In this document: positions 43,036 through 52,554 of the stretch, in pieces
How the letters are laid out: each line of letters opens with the position of its first letter
Numbering within the stretch: the first letter of the stretch is position 1
DNA from: Aquificota bacterium
GTDB lineage: Bacteria; Aquificota; Aquificia; Desulfurobacteriales; DQVG01
Direction of reading: 5' to 3'
DNA length: 64,000 nt
Assembly (NCBI GenBank): GCA_027002265.1
Contig: JAMOTM010000055.1
Coordinates: forward strand, 1 to 64,000
Notes under the pieces: generated by a model
What the model saw: only the letters and a program-made list of their open reading frames with translations
Told to the model about the DNA's origin: nothing
Database searches by the model: none
Program-made: the position numbers and the translations under genes

Positions 43036-44940
43036 TTATTTCAAAATATTCATATCCAAAATAACTTTTTCAAAGTCTTTATATATTTTTTCTATATAAT
43101 TCTCTAAAATATTTTTAAATCTCTTATAGACATTTTTATCAAAATTTTCTAAACGATAGAAGTTAAGGCCGGCTCTGTAAAAAGCATGTCTGAAAGTTCC
43201 CCGCATAAGAAGATATATATCTTCATAGTCTTTTCTTAAATTTTCTTGAAGCTTATGAAGATTTTCCAAAATTTTTTGAAATTCTTTTAGTGAGTTTATA
43301 TCCGTAAGAAGATCTAGCACTTTATTTGTATATACTCTAAAATCCCTTAAAACCTCTTCTTTAGATTTTGGATTAAATGTTTCTTTATAATCTTTGGAAA
43401 ATAAATTTTTTATATGAGAAATTACTTTTTCTTTTTTCAAACTCAAAGAAGTAAAAAATCTTTCAAAATTTTCAAGTTTTAAAGGAGTGGTTCCTTGAAT
43501 ATATACCCCATCTGAAGTATTAAAAACTTTTGCATCTTTAAATTTAGAAATTAAATTTTCTAAAGAAAATCTACACCAATTAAAAAAATTAGTTGTATAA
43601 ACTTGTTTTCTAAAATTCCCTTTGAAAGGAAAAATTTCTTCTATATTTGGTTTAAATCCCTTAAAATATATAGTATCCTTTGAATGATGTTTTTCTTTAT
43701 CTACAAAACCTAAATCTACTCCAAAAAGATATAAATTTTTAAAGCCTACATTTAAGAAAAATGAAACTGCAGTATTTACAACACTTGGAGTAGAGTTTTC
43801 AAAAGGTTTTACCTTAGGTCTATACATATAGTATCCACAAAATTCCTCTCTAGGGAACATATAACTTTCTTTAAAAATTTCAAAAGTTTTTGGATATAAA
43901 ACTTCAGGTCCAATTAAGGGAAAATTATATTTTTCTTCATTTAAAAAGGTTAAAGCTTTTACTTTTGTCTCATCTCTTTCAAGTTCAAAATGAAAATCTA
44001 TTTTTATATTATTTTTCCTTAATACATCTATAGCGGTTCCACAGGAAATAATAAGAGCTTTATCTTGATACTTTTTTATTAAAGGCAAAGCTTCATCTAA
44101 AGAAGGACCTGAACCACATATAAATACAGGATAATTTTTTATATCTTCTTTTACTTTCTGAATAGATAAATAAGGAATATTTTTATTTAAATTCTCCTTT
44201 GCATTTTCCAAACCTAATTTTTCATCATCATAAAATCCCCATCCTCTTTTCATTTTCATATTTTGCAAAATAATATAATTTTCTGCAGCTTTGAAAAGAG
44301 GAATTTGAGGTAAATGATTATAAATACTAATAATTTGAGTATTTAAAAGATCTTTATAGAGAAAAATTTCTACATCCTTTTCAAAAACATCAAATTTTGA
44401 AGAAAAGCAAAAATGAATATTTCCATAAATCTTTTCAAAATATTTATAATAAGGAAAGGTATATAAGGATAAAATAAAAACTTCTACTTCCGGTTCAAAT
44501 ATAAAAAGATTTTTTATCTCAAATTTTTCTAGTATTTTTTCCAAAGGTTTTCCAAGGCCGATTCCAAGTAAGAATAAAAAGGGTATTTGTTTATCCAGTT
44601 TAAATTTGTTTGGAGTAAAATGTTTGTTAGAAAAAAAAATATTATCTATTTCCTCTAAAAGTTTTAAGTGAAAAGAATTTCTTGTATCTTGAATTTTACC
44701 AATAGATTTATCTGGAACAATTTTAAAAGAAGTTTTGAATTGATTTTCTATAAAAGTATTTATATCTTGACCATAAAAAAATCTTTTTGAAAAGTTTAAA
44801 TAAATATCATAACCATAAGGAGTTTTTTCAAGTTTTACTTTTCTAGGCTTTATTTTTTTTACTACATTATATAAATTTGGATATTTCTGCTTAAAATATC
44901 TTAAGTTTTTTTCAAAAGTATATAAAAGTTTTGAATCCAT
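43036..44940 (-). CDS. maf: Maf/DUF115 family motility-associated glycosyltransferase
   Basis: Maf proteins transfer nonulosonic acids to flagellin in many flagellated bacteria. The 634 residues show the DUF115 core: FLLGIGLGKPLEKI and IFEPEVEVF in the N-terminal half, then VFICGSGPSLDEALPLIKKY, IISCGTAIDVLRKN and IKIDFHFELERDE, and FGVDLGF. The nonulosonic acid cluster and the flhA-fliA genes in this window supply the matching sugar and target, so flagellin glycosylation is a reasonable reading. It starts three bases after the DUF39 gene. Confidence 0.82.
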   Translation of the reverse strand: MDSKLLYTFEKNLRYFKQKYPNLYNVVKKIKPRKVKLEKTPYGYDIYLNFSKRFFYGQDINTFIENQFKTSFKIVPDKSIGKIQDTRNSFHLKLLEEIDNIFFSNKHFTPNKFKLDKQIPFLFLLGIGLGKPLEKILEKFEIKNLFIFEPEVEVFILSLYTFPYYKYFEKIYGNIHFCFSSKFDVFEKDVEIFLYKDLLNTQIISIYNHLPQIPLFKAAENYIILQNMKMKRGWGFYDDEKLGLENAKENLNKNIPYLSIQKVKEDIKNYPVFICGSGPSLDEALPLIKKYQDKALIISCGTAIDVLRKNNIKIDFHFELERDETKVKALTFLNEEKYNFPLIGPEVLYPKTFEIFKESYMFPREEFCGYYMYRPKVKPFENSTPSVVNTAVSFFLNVGFKNLYLFGVDLGFVDKEKHHSKDTIYFKGFKPNIEEIFPFKGNFRKQVYTTNFFNWCRFSLENLISKFKDAKVFNTSDGVYIQGTTPLKLENFERFFTSLSLKKEKVISHIKNLFSKDYKETFNPKSKEEVLRDFRVYTNKVLDLLTDINSLKEFQKILENLHKLQENLRKDYEDIYLLMRGTFRHAFYRAGLNFYRLENFDKNVYKRFKNILENYIEKIYKDFEKVILDMNILK

Positions 44941-44942
44941 GA

Positions 44943-46175
44943 TTATTTATTCTCCTTTTCAAGCTTTAGAAGTTTTTCCATATATTCTAAAGTAAATTTT
45001 GGAGGAACATCCGGACCTGGAAGTCTAGAAACGGGTTCGCTTAGAAAGAATTTTTTATTTAATATCCAATCTTTCAAAATTTCTGCAATTTCCCGAGCTT
45101 TTTTATAAGAAGAAACTGGGAAGGCTTTAACTTTTTTATTTAATATTTCTACTTCTCCTTTTTGTAAATCCGAGTATTTAACAAAAGCTAAAGGTTTTAA
45201 AGGTTCTCCACTTGGATAATTTTCTGAAAAATCCACAACCGGAACTAAAATATCTTTAGCTTTTACAGAAGTCCAAAAAGCTATTCTTTCATTTAAAATA
45301 GGTATAGGAATTCCTATTCCTACAAATAAAGAAACACCATATCCTAAAATGGAAGCACCTTTTATAAATTCATCGCTCATATTTTTAATGTCTCCAACTA
45401 CCATTAAAGTTCCGGCAGGAAATTTTGGAAGGCCTCTTTCTGTTCTTTCTACAAAGGGATTGTGTTGAGTTCCATGAAATGCAATATAACCTACGCCTCC
45501 TCCTACAAAAATTCTAGTTCCTATTCCGATAGTTTCATAATAAGGATCATTAAATAAAGGAGATAGAGGTCCAGAAGTAGAGTAGTTAACATTTCCTAGA
45601 TTAGGTTTGAGCATACCCATATAAGTATAAATAGTTCTATTTTTATGAAGATTTACTGCAGCTAAATAGTTTTGATAAGCATTTCTTGGTGCTAAAAAAG
45701 TTCCATAAGGCAAAGTTTTTTTATTTATAACTTTTTTAACTTCTCTTCTAGGGTAACAATCTGTTCCATAACCATATCCTTCAAATTCTATATCTTTTCC
45801 AGCAACAAGCTCTTCTATTACATGAGCACCGCCATAATCAAAACTTCCTGGATAGACTTCATTTTTCGGATCATCTTCTGGAAGAGCACTTGCTCCAAGA
45901 TATATATCTACTGCCGCAAGTCCTGCATAGGCGGGAACCCCATTAAGGTAAGCTTCGTTTAGTTTTATTCTAGGTTTTGCATGACCTACATTTAAAAGTA
46001 CACCCGAGGAGCACATACATCCAAAGGTTCCAGTAGTAACTACATCTACTTTTTTTGCAGCTTCTTCTAAACCTATTTCTTCTACGAGCTCGCTCATTTC
46101 TTCGGCTGTTAAAACTACAGCCTTTCCCCTTTCAATTTTTTCATTAATTTCTTTTATGCTTTTGTTAACTTTCAA
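44943..46175 (-). CDS. DUF39 homocysteine-forming sulfurtransferase
   Basis: DUF39 proteins convert aspartate semialdehyde and sulfide-derived sulfur to homocysteine in anaerobes. The 410-residue form here ends after the core domain, without CBS domains, and shows TGTFGCMCSSG, GGAHVIEELVAG, GYGTDCYPRR, NYSTSGPLSPL, and GGGVGYIAFHGTQHNP, all conserved. Upstream of TTG 46175 stands GAGGTGGGG; the alternative ATG at 46190 has no site before it, so I use the TTG. The companion ferredoxin-domain protein is not beside it. It heads a minus-strand set with maf. Confidence 0.82.
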   Translation of the reverse strand: MKVNKSIKEINEKIERGKAVVLTAEEMSELVEEIGLEEAAKKVDVVTTGTFGCMCSSGVLLNVGHAKPRIKLNEAYLNGVPAYAGLAAVDIYLGASALPEDDPKNEVYPGSFDYGGAHVIEELVAGKDIEFEGYGYGTDCYPRREVKKVINKKTLPYGTFLAPRNAYQNYLAAVNLHKNRTIYTYMGMLKPNLGNVNYSTSGPLSPLFNDPYYETIGIGTRIFVGGGVGYIAFHGTQHNPFVERTERGLPKFPAGTLMVVGDIKNMSDEFIKGASILGYGVSLFVGIGIPIPILNERIAFWTSVKAKDILVPVVDFSENYPSGEPLKPLAFVKYSDLQKGEVEILNKKVKAFPVSSYKKAREIAEILKDWILNKKFFLSEPVSRLPGPDVPPKFTLEYMEKLLKLEKENK

Positions 46176-46322
46176 GGGTCCCCACCTCATTTAAATATTC
46201 TATTTAAGAAATTGATTTTAGCATAACTTCACTAATAGATGATGATAAAATACTTTTAAAATTTTTAATAAAAATCCTTGCTTAAGTTTTCTTTATTCTA
46301 TATTTTCTAAAGGGGTAAAAAA

Positions 46323-46598
46323 ATGAAGATAGAAAATAATCTTTACTATGATGTTATTTCAAACTCTGAACTTTTAAAAAATAAAAAAGAAATTTCAAAA
46401 GCTTTTAGTGAGATATTTTTAAATGAAGTTTTTAAAGAGATTCAAAAAGAGTTTACTTCAAATTCCCTATTTGGAAATACTTTTGGAAGTAATATTTATT
46501 TTGATCTTTACTTTAAAGAACTTTCTATGATGATAGCTCAGGACGATAATTTTCCTTTAAATAAATTTTTTGAAGAGAATTTAAAAATAACAAAATAA
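46323..46598 (+). CDS. flgJ: FlgJ-like rod-binding domain, short form
   Basis: This 91-residue protein resembles the N-terminal rod-binding half of FlgJ: AFSEIFLNEVFKEIQKEF, then YFDLYFKELSMMIAQ. It has no C-terminal muramidase domain, as in several non-proteobacterial flagellar systems. It lies 13 bases before flhA and opens the flagellar set, which supports the call. AGGGG precedes the ATG. Similarity is weak, so this is a family-level guess. Confidence 0.55.
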   Translation: MKIENNLYYDVISNSELLKNKKEISKAFSEIFLNEVFKEIQKEFTSNSLFGNTFGSNIYFDLYFKELSMMIAQDDNFPLNKFFEENLKITK

Positions 46599-46611
46599 AA
46601 AGGGTTAAAGT

Positions 46612-48708
46612 TTGAAAAGAATTATTGCTCTTCTTGAAAAATTTCAAAAACACTCGGATTTAGTTTTTGTTTTTCTCTTAATTTGTATTTTGGCTGCTAT
46701 GATTCTACCTTTACCTCCTTTTATTTTAGATTTACTTTTGACTTTAAGTATTACTCTTTCTTTACTTACTCTGCTTGTAACTATATATATCAAACATCCC
46801 TTAGAGTTTACCGTATTTCCCTCCTTACTTTTGCTTTTAACTTTATTTAGACTTTCTTTAAATGTTGCAACTACAAGAAGAATTTTACTTTATGGTCAAA
46901 ATGGCCCGGATGCAGTAAGTGAAGTTATAAAATCTTTCGGGGAATTTGTAGTAAAGGGAAATGTTTTAGTAGGTTTAATTATATTTTTAATTTTAATTAT
47001 TATTAATTATATGGTAATAACTAAGGGAACCGAAAGAATTGCAGAAGTTGCAGCAAGATTTACTTTAGATGCTATGCCTGGTAAACAAATGGCAATAGAT
47101 GCGGATTTAAATGCGGGTTTTATAGATGAAAAGGAAGCTCAAAGAAGAAGGCAAGAACTTGTAAAGGAAGCTGACTTTTATGGTGCTATGGATGGTGCTA
47201 CTAAGTTTATTCGGGGAGATGCTATAGCTGGATTTTTAATTACAGCTATAAACTTGATTGGAGGAATAGCTGTTGGTATTTTGCAACATGGGCTTTCATT
47301 TTCCCAAGCTTTAAAAACATATACTATTTTAACAGTGGGAGATGGACTTGTTTCTCAAATTCCTTCTTTAATAACCTCAGTCGCAGCTGGTTTTATGGTT
47401 ACACGTTCAGCTTCCCAAACAGATTTGGGAACAGAAATTGTTACTCAGCTTTCCTCTTATCCAAAGGCTTTAGCTTTAGCTTCGTTAATCTTGTTTATAA
47501 TAGCCCTTGTTCCGGGAATGCCAAAGCTTCCCTTTATAACTTTAGCTTTGATAGTAGCAGCCATAGCCTATCTTGCCTATATGATGGTTGAAGAAAAAGA
47601 AAAAGAAATAAAAGAAAAAGAAGTAAAAACTGCTATGACTCAAGTTAAAAAGACTCCTGAAACTATTATTGTTCAACCTGATCCTTTAGCTTTAGAAATA
47701 GGGACTTACTTAGTTCATTTGGTAGATGAAAAAACCGGAGGGGAGCTTTTAAATAGAATAAAAAATTTAAGATATAAAATAGCAAAAGAGCTTGGTCTTA
47801 TAATACCCCTTGTTCATATCAGAGATAGTTTTGAGATAGATAAAAATGAATATAGGATTTTAATAAAAGGAGTGGAGGTCGCAAGGTATAAAGTATATCC
47901 TGGAAAATATTTGGCTATTAACTTAGGGGCCGTTAAGGATCGACTTGATAAGTATGGAAAAGTTATTCCTACTAGAGAACCTGCATTTGGTTTGGAAGCT
48001 TATTGGATAGATCCAACTTTAAAGGAGAAGGCTAAAGCTCTTGGTTATACTGTAGTAGATGTTTCCAATTTAATTATTACTCATCTTCAAGAAACAATTA
48101 AGCAAAACGCAGCTGATCTTTTAACTCGAGTTGAACTCCAAAAGATTTTAGATGGTCTTTCTAAACGGTATCCCGTGGTTAATGAACTTATAGGGGAAGG
48201 TCCTGGAAAAGTTCCTATAAATATTCTTCATAGAGTATGTCAAAATCTTTTAGAAGAACAAATTCCTATTAATGATATGATAACTATTATAGAAACTCTT
48301 GCGGATTTACTTACCTTGAATCAAAATCTTCCTCCTATTCTTTTAACGGAAGAAGTAAGAAGGGCTTTAAATAAAGTAATTACCAAAAAGTATGCTGCTC
48401 CAGATGGTACTTTAAATGTAGTAATTTTAGATCCATCTATCGAAAAAATGATTTTAGATTATGCAACAAAAAAAGCTCCATTACCTTCAGAAGTGGTTCA
48501 TAGTATAATAAATCAATTAAGAAAACTTACAAATGAATTTTATTTACGTGGTCTTATGCCAGTGCTTTTAGTTGCTATGCCAGAAATTAGAAGAACGGTA
48601 AGAGATTTAATTAAATCAGATTTTCCAAATTGGGGCGTAATGTCAACTCAAGAAGTTGCCCCAGGAACGAAAATAAATGTTATAGGTAGGGTGACTCCAA
48701 ATGGCTAG
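46612..48708 (+). CDS. flhA: Flagellar export gate protein FlhA
   Basis: FlhA is the membrane gate and docking platform of the flagellar export apparatus. The 698 residues start with about eight membrane helices up to residue 330, including the FHIPEP motif region (FPSLLLLLTLFRLSLNVATTR, TERIAEVAARFTLDAMPGKQ), and continue in the cytosolic domain with LLTRVELQKILD. It starts with TTG at 46612 behind AAAGGG and overlaps flhF by eight bases. Confidence 0.95.
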   Translation: MKRIIALLEKFQKHSDLVFVFLLICILAAMILPLPPFILDLLLTLSITLSLLTLLVTIYIKHPLEFTVFPSLLLLLTLFRLSLNVATTRRILLYGQNGPDAVSEVIKSFGEFVVKGNVLVGLIIFLILIIINYMVITKGTERIAEVAARFTLDAMPGKQMAIDADLNAGFIDEKEAQRRRQELVKEADFYGAMDGATKFIRGDAIAGFLITAINLIGGIAVGILQHGLSFSQALKTYTILTVGDGLVSQIPSLITSVAAGFMVTRSASQTDLGTEIVTQLSSYPKALALASLILFIIALVPGMPKLPFITLALIVAAIAYLAYMMVEEKEKEIKEKEVKTAMTQVKKTPETIIVQPDPLALEIGTYLVHLVDEKTGGELLNRIKNLRYKIAKELGLIIPLVHIRDSFEIDKNEYRILIKGVEVARYKVYPGKYLAINLGAVKDRLDKYGKVIPTREPAFGLEAYWIDPTLKEKAKALGYTVVDVSNLIITHLQETIKQNAADLLTRVELQKILDGLSKRYPVVNELIGEGPGKVPINILHRVCQNLLEEQIPINDMITIIETLADLLTLNQNLPPILLTEEVRRALNKVITKKYAAPDGTLNVVILDPSIEKMILDYATKKAPLPSEVVHSIINQLRKLTNEFYLRGLMPVLLVAMPEIRRTVRDLIKSDFPNWGVMSTQEVAPGTKINVIGRVTPNG

Positions 48709-50119
48709 AGTGAAAATTTATGAAGGGTCTAATTTAATGGAATTATATGAAAGAATTAAAAGAGAACATCCTAACGGTAAAATTCTTTCTACAGAAAAAA
48801 TAGAAAAAAGAAAATTTCTGTTTTTTAAAAAGTTTTATTATAAAGTTTTAGTTGAGGTAGATGAAAATATATTCTCTACAAAAGAACGTGCAAAGGAAAT
48901 TTTATCTATTTTAGAAAAAGATAAAAAGGAAAATCAAGAGGAAGAGTCTGCTTCCGTTTTATCCTTTGTGGAAAATAAGGAGAAAGATTCTTTTAAAAAT
49001 TCTTTAGAAAGTAAAGAAAGCATATCTTTAAAAGATAATTTTATTTTGGAGGACTTGCAAAAGAATAATGAAACTATAGAAAGTTCAATATCAACTTTTG
49101 AAAAAAGCAAATTTTATGAAGAATCAAAGCAAGCAGAGATAACTAAAAAAGAAAAAAATTATATAGATAAAAGAAGTTCTACAGAAGTTTTAGAAGAAAA
49201 ACTTGATAGTATGTCTCGTCTTTTAAAGGAACTTGTAGATGTTATAAAAAAATCTCAACTTGAAAGTTCTCCGAAGAATCCTTTTATTCGCCCAAGTTTA
49301 AATTTAGAAGAACTTGAGGATTTAGAAGGTGATGCAAGAAAACTTGCTGAGTTCCTAATAGAAAGAGGAATAGAGCCAGATATAGCAAAAAGTTTAGTTT
49401 TAGTTTCCTGTGGTTTGAATATGGAAACTGGAAAATATGATTTATCTATTCCTTCCAGAAAAGAGGTAATTTTAAAAGGATTAGAAAAATATATTAAATT
49501 TACCGGACCTATAAAAATAGAAGAAGGAAAAAGAAAAATTGTAGCTTTTGTAGGTCCCACGGGAGTTGGAAAAACTACAAATTTAATAAAGCTTGCCTCA
49601 TATTATGCTTTAGATGAAGGAAAAAAAGTTGCTATTATAAATGCGGACACTTTTAAGATAGGTGCTCAAGATCAAATAAGAATATACTCAAGAATTTTAA
49701 ATGTACCTTATAAAACCGTGAGTGATGCCATAAAATTAAAAGAGGCCTTAAAAGAATTTCATGATTACGATTTAATTTTTATAGATACGGTGGGAAGAAG
49801 TCACTATGATCATTGGAAATTGGGAGAAATTAAAGCTACTTTGGCTTTAGAAGAATCTATGGATATATTTTTAGTTTTATCTTGCTCTATGAAAGATTTG
49901 GAGCTTTATGAAGCAACAAAAAGATTTTCAAGAATTTTTCCAATAACCGCTTTATTTTTTACAAAAATTGATGAATGTTTAACTCCAGGAAGCATAGTAA
50001 ATGTTCCTTTTAGATATTCTTATCCGCTTTCATATATAAGCACAGGTCAAAGAGTTCCGGAAGACATAAAAGTTTTAAATCCTGAGACTTTAACGGAAAT
50101 AATTTTAGGAGAAGAGTAA
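48701..50119 (+). CDS. flhF: Flagellar SRP-like GTPase FlhF
   Basis: FlhF places the polar flagellum and recruits the first export components. The 472 residues have a basic N-terminus, an acidic low-complexity linker (about 70-165), and the SRP-type NG domain with FVGPTGVGKTTN near residue 286, NADTFKIGAQDQ, IDTVGRSHYD, and TKIDE. It sits between flhA and flhG with overlap or short gaps on both sides, the arrangement of polar flagellates. Confidence 0.94.
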   Translation: MARVKIYEGSNLMELYERIKREHPNGKILSTEKIEKRKFLFFKKFYYKVLVEVDENIFSTKERAKEILSILEKDKKENQEEESASVLSFVENKEKDSFKNSLESKESISLKDNFILEDLQKNNETIESSISTFEKSKFYEESKQAEITKKEKNYIDKRSSTEVLEEKLDSMSRLLKELVDVIKKSQLESSPKNPFIRPSLNLEELEDLEGDARKLAEFLIERGIEPDIAKSLVLVSCGLNMETGKYDLSIPSRKEVILKGLEKYIKFTGPIKIEEGKRKIVAFVGPTGVGKTTNLIKLASYYALDEGKKVAIINADTFKIGAQDQIRIYSRILNVPYKTVSDAIKLKEALKEFHDYDLIFIDTVGRSHYDHWKLGEIKATLALEESMDIFLVLSCSMKDLELYEATKRFSRIFPITALFFTKIDECLTPGSIVNVPFRYSYPLSYISTGQRVPEDIKVLNPETLTEIILGEE

Positions 50120-50124
50120 TAAAA

Positions 50125-50994
50125 ATGCAAGATCAAGCTAAATCTTTAAGGGAAAAAGTAACAAACTTAAAAAAAAATTCAAATAAAAATACAAATTTTT
50201 TAGCTATAACTTCTGGAAAAGGGGGAGTAGGGAAAACTAACATTGTTGCAAATTTGGCCTATATTCTTGCAAATGAATTTAATAAAAAAATTTTAGCTTT
50301 TGACGCAGATTTAGGTCTTGGAAATTTAAATGTTCTTCTTGGTATAAAAACAAAATATACTTTAAGAGATGTGATTGAATATGGTTTTCCTATAAAAAAC
50401 ATAATAATAAACTATAAAGGTTTTGATATTTTGCCTGGTCTTTCGGATATAACAGGTATCGATGAAGTTAAAGAAGACGATGTTAATTTTTTGCTTTTTC
50501 AACTTAAAGATATATGCAAGGATTATGATTTAATTTTAATAGATACCTCAGCTGGTATAGGTAAAGATGTTATAAGTTTTATAGCTGCCTCTAATAAGAC
50601 TACCGTTATAACTACACCTGAACCTACCGCGCTCGCAGATGCCTATGCTCTTATAAAGAAGCTCTATATAGATTATGGTTATAAAAATTTTGATCTAATT
50701 TTTAATATGGTTCGCTCTTCTCAAGAGTTTACAGAAAGTGTAAATAAATTAAGCTATGTTTGTCAAAGATATTTAAACTTTATTCCTAGTTTACTTGGAA
50801 GTTTACCTTTTACCTTAAAGTTACGAGAGTGTGTAAAAAAACGTCAATTAATAGCTGAGGTTTATCCAAATAGTGAATTTTCTTTAAAACTAAAAAATAT
50901 TGCTGCTAAAATTCTAAATTTAAAAATAGAAAATAATAAGCAAAATTTTTGGGATAAACTTTTAAGTATTCTCAAAATTCGGAGACAAAAATGA
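50125..50994 (+). CDS. flhG: Flagellar number regulator FlhG (MinD-like ATPase)
   Basis: FlhG is the ATPase that activates FlhF and limits flagellum number. The 289 residues have the deviant Walker A SGKGGVGKTN near residue 33, DADLGLGNLNVLLG, DTSAG, and TTPEPTALADAYA, all typical of FlhG/YlxH. The N-terminal basic DQAK segment (DQAKSLREKV) that touches FlhF is present. It shares an ATGA overlap with fliA. Confidence 0.94.
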   Translation: MQDQAKSLREKVTNLKKNSNKNTNFLAITSGKGGVGKTNIVANLAYILANEFNKKILAFDADLGLGNLNVLLGIKTKYTLRDVIEYGFPIKNIIINYKGFDILPGLSDITGIDEVKEDDVNFLLFQLKDICKDYDLILIDTSAGIGKDVISFIAASNKTTVITTPEPTALADAYALIKKLYIDYGYKNFDLIFNMVRSSQEFTESVNKLSYVCQRYLNFIPSLLGSLPFTLKLRECVKKRQLIAEVYPNSEFSLKLKNIAAKILNLKIENNKQNFWDKLLSILKIRRQK

Positions 50995-51731
50995 GATATT
51001 CTGATATTTATGAGGAAAATAAGATTTTGGATAAAAAAAAGCTTGTAATAAAGTACTTACCCTTAGTAAAGAATATAGCTTATAAGATTTATAAGAAACT
51101 TCCAAATGGAGTTGTTGAGTTTGACGAGCTTGTAAATACTGGAGTTTTAGGCCTTTTGGATGCTATAGAAAAATTTGATAAAGATAAAGGAAATTTGGGA
51201 ACTTATGCTTATATAAGAATTCGGGGAGAGATTTTAGATTTTTTAAGAAAATTAGATTGGCTTCCCAAAAATCAAAGAGAGAAGGTAAAAGAGCTTCAAA
51301 GAAAATTTTTATATTATTATCAAAGAGAAGAAGAAATTCCAGATGAGGAAACTTTAGCCGGTATGTTAAATACGGATGTGGATACTGTAAAAAAACTTTT
51401 GACTTTATCTGAAATAAATAATATTATTTCTTTAGAAGAAATAATAAACCCAGAACTTAATCAAACTTTAAAAGATGTTTTACCGGATACTTCTCCTTCT
51501 CCCGAAGAAGAAGCTATTAAGGAATCTTTAAAGGAACGTTTGAAAGAGGCTTTAAAAAAGCTTTCAGAAAGAGAAAAGCTTATTTTGCAACTTGTTTATG
51601 TTGAAGAATTAAAGGTAGAAGATATTGCAAAAATTTTGAACATATCTATTTCCAGAGTTTCCCAAATAAAGCATCAAGCTTTAAGAAAACTTAGAAAAAT
51701 TCTTTCTAAAGAGTTAGGGGAAAGGTTATGA
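50991..51731 (+). CDS. fliA: RNA polymerase sigma factor FliA (sigma-28)
   Basis: FliA directs late flagellar genes. The 246-residue protein has region 2 (LVKNIAYKIYKKLP, FDELVNTGVLGLLDAIEKFD, then FDFLRKLDW-like segment), region 3, and a region 4 helix-turn-helix (LKVEDIAKILNISISRVSQIKHQALRK). It starts inside the flhG stop and overlaps panB in the same manner, so the operon runs flhA-flhF-flhG-fliA-panB. Confidence 0.94.
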   Translation: MRYSDIYEENKILDKKKLVIKYLPLVKNIAYKIYKKLPNGVVEFDELVNTGVLGLLDAIEKFDKDKGNLGTYAYIRIRGEILDFLRKLDWLPKNQREKVKELQRKFLYYYQREEEIPDEETLAGMLNTDVDTVKKLLTLSEINNIISLEEIINPELNQTLKDVLPDTSPSPEEEAIKESLKERLKEALKKLSEREKLILQLVYVEELKVEDIAKILNISISRVSQIKHQALRKLRKILSKELGERL

Positions 51732-52528
51732 AGGTGGTAACTGTAAATACTATAAAGGAAAAAAAGCGTAAAGAAAAAATTGTAATGCTTACAGCTTATG
51801 ATTATTTAAGTGCAAAAATTGTAGATGAGGTAGGGGTAGATATTATTTTAGTAGGCGATTCTCTTTCTATGGTAATATTAGGATATACAAATACAAATGC
51901 GGTTACTTTAAATGAAATGCTTCATCATGCAAAAGCTGTTTTAAGAGGAACAAAAAGAGCTTTAGTTGTATTAGATATGCCTTTTGGAACTTATCAAGTA
52001 AGCGAAAAGGATGCTTTAAAAAATTGTATATATGCATTTAAAGAACTTTCAAAGGAAGCTAAAGTTCATATTGCTTTAAAGATAGAAGGAGGAAAAGAAA
52101 TTGCACCTTTAGTTAAAAAACTTGTAGATATTGGAATTCCTATTATGGGACATATCGGTCTTCAACCTCAGAAATTTTATGCTTTAGGAAAGTTTAAAAC
52201 TTTTGAGGAAGAGGAAAAACTACTTGAAGATGCAAAAGCGTTAGAAGAAGCTGGAGTTTTTTCAATAGTTTTAGAAAAAGTAAAGGAAAATGTAGCAAAA
52301 AAAATTACAGAAAATTTAAAAATTCCAACTATTGGAATTGGAGCTGGGAGATTTGTAGATGGACAAGTTTTAGTTTTTCATGATGTTTTAGGTTTATTTT
52401 CAGATTTTAAACCAAAATTTGTAAAAAGATATTTGGAAGGACAAAAATTATTTAAGGAAGCTTTAGAAAAATTTAAAAATGATGTAAAAACAGGAAAATT
52501 TCCAGAAGAATCTCATGTTTTTAAATAA
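51728..52528 (+). CDS. panB: 3-methyl-2-oxobutanoate hydroxymethyltransferase
   Basis: PanB makes ketopantoate from 2-oxoisovalerate and methylene-tetrahydrofolate in pantothenate synthesis. The 266 residues contain the family motifs MLTAYDYLSAKI, ILVGDSLSMVILG, DMPFGTYQ, ALKIEGG, GHIGLQPQ, GIGAG and the C-terminal FHDVLGLF. Its start overlaps the fliA stop in ATGA form. Coupling with flagellar genes looks positional only. Confidence 0.95.
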   Translation: MKVVTVNTIKEKKRKEKIVMLTAYDYLSAKIVDEVGVDIILVGDSLSMVILGYTNTNAVTLNEMLHHAKAVLRGTKRALVVLDMPFGTYQVSEKDALKNCIYAFKELSKEAKVHIALKIEGGKEIAPLVKKLVDIGIPIMGHIGLQPQKFYALGKFKTFEEEEKLLEDAKALEEAGVFSIVLEKVKENVAKKITENLKIPTIGIGAGRFVDGQVLVFHDVLGLFSDFKPKFVKRYLEGQKLFKEALEKFKNDVKTGKFPEESHVFK

Positions 52529-52554
52529 AAAAAACTTCAAAAAGGAAAGGAATT

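Noticed and set aside
46191..46322. Sigma-54 promoter before the flagellar set
   Set aside because: Only a TTGCT half is present; there is no GG at the required distance.
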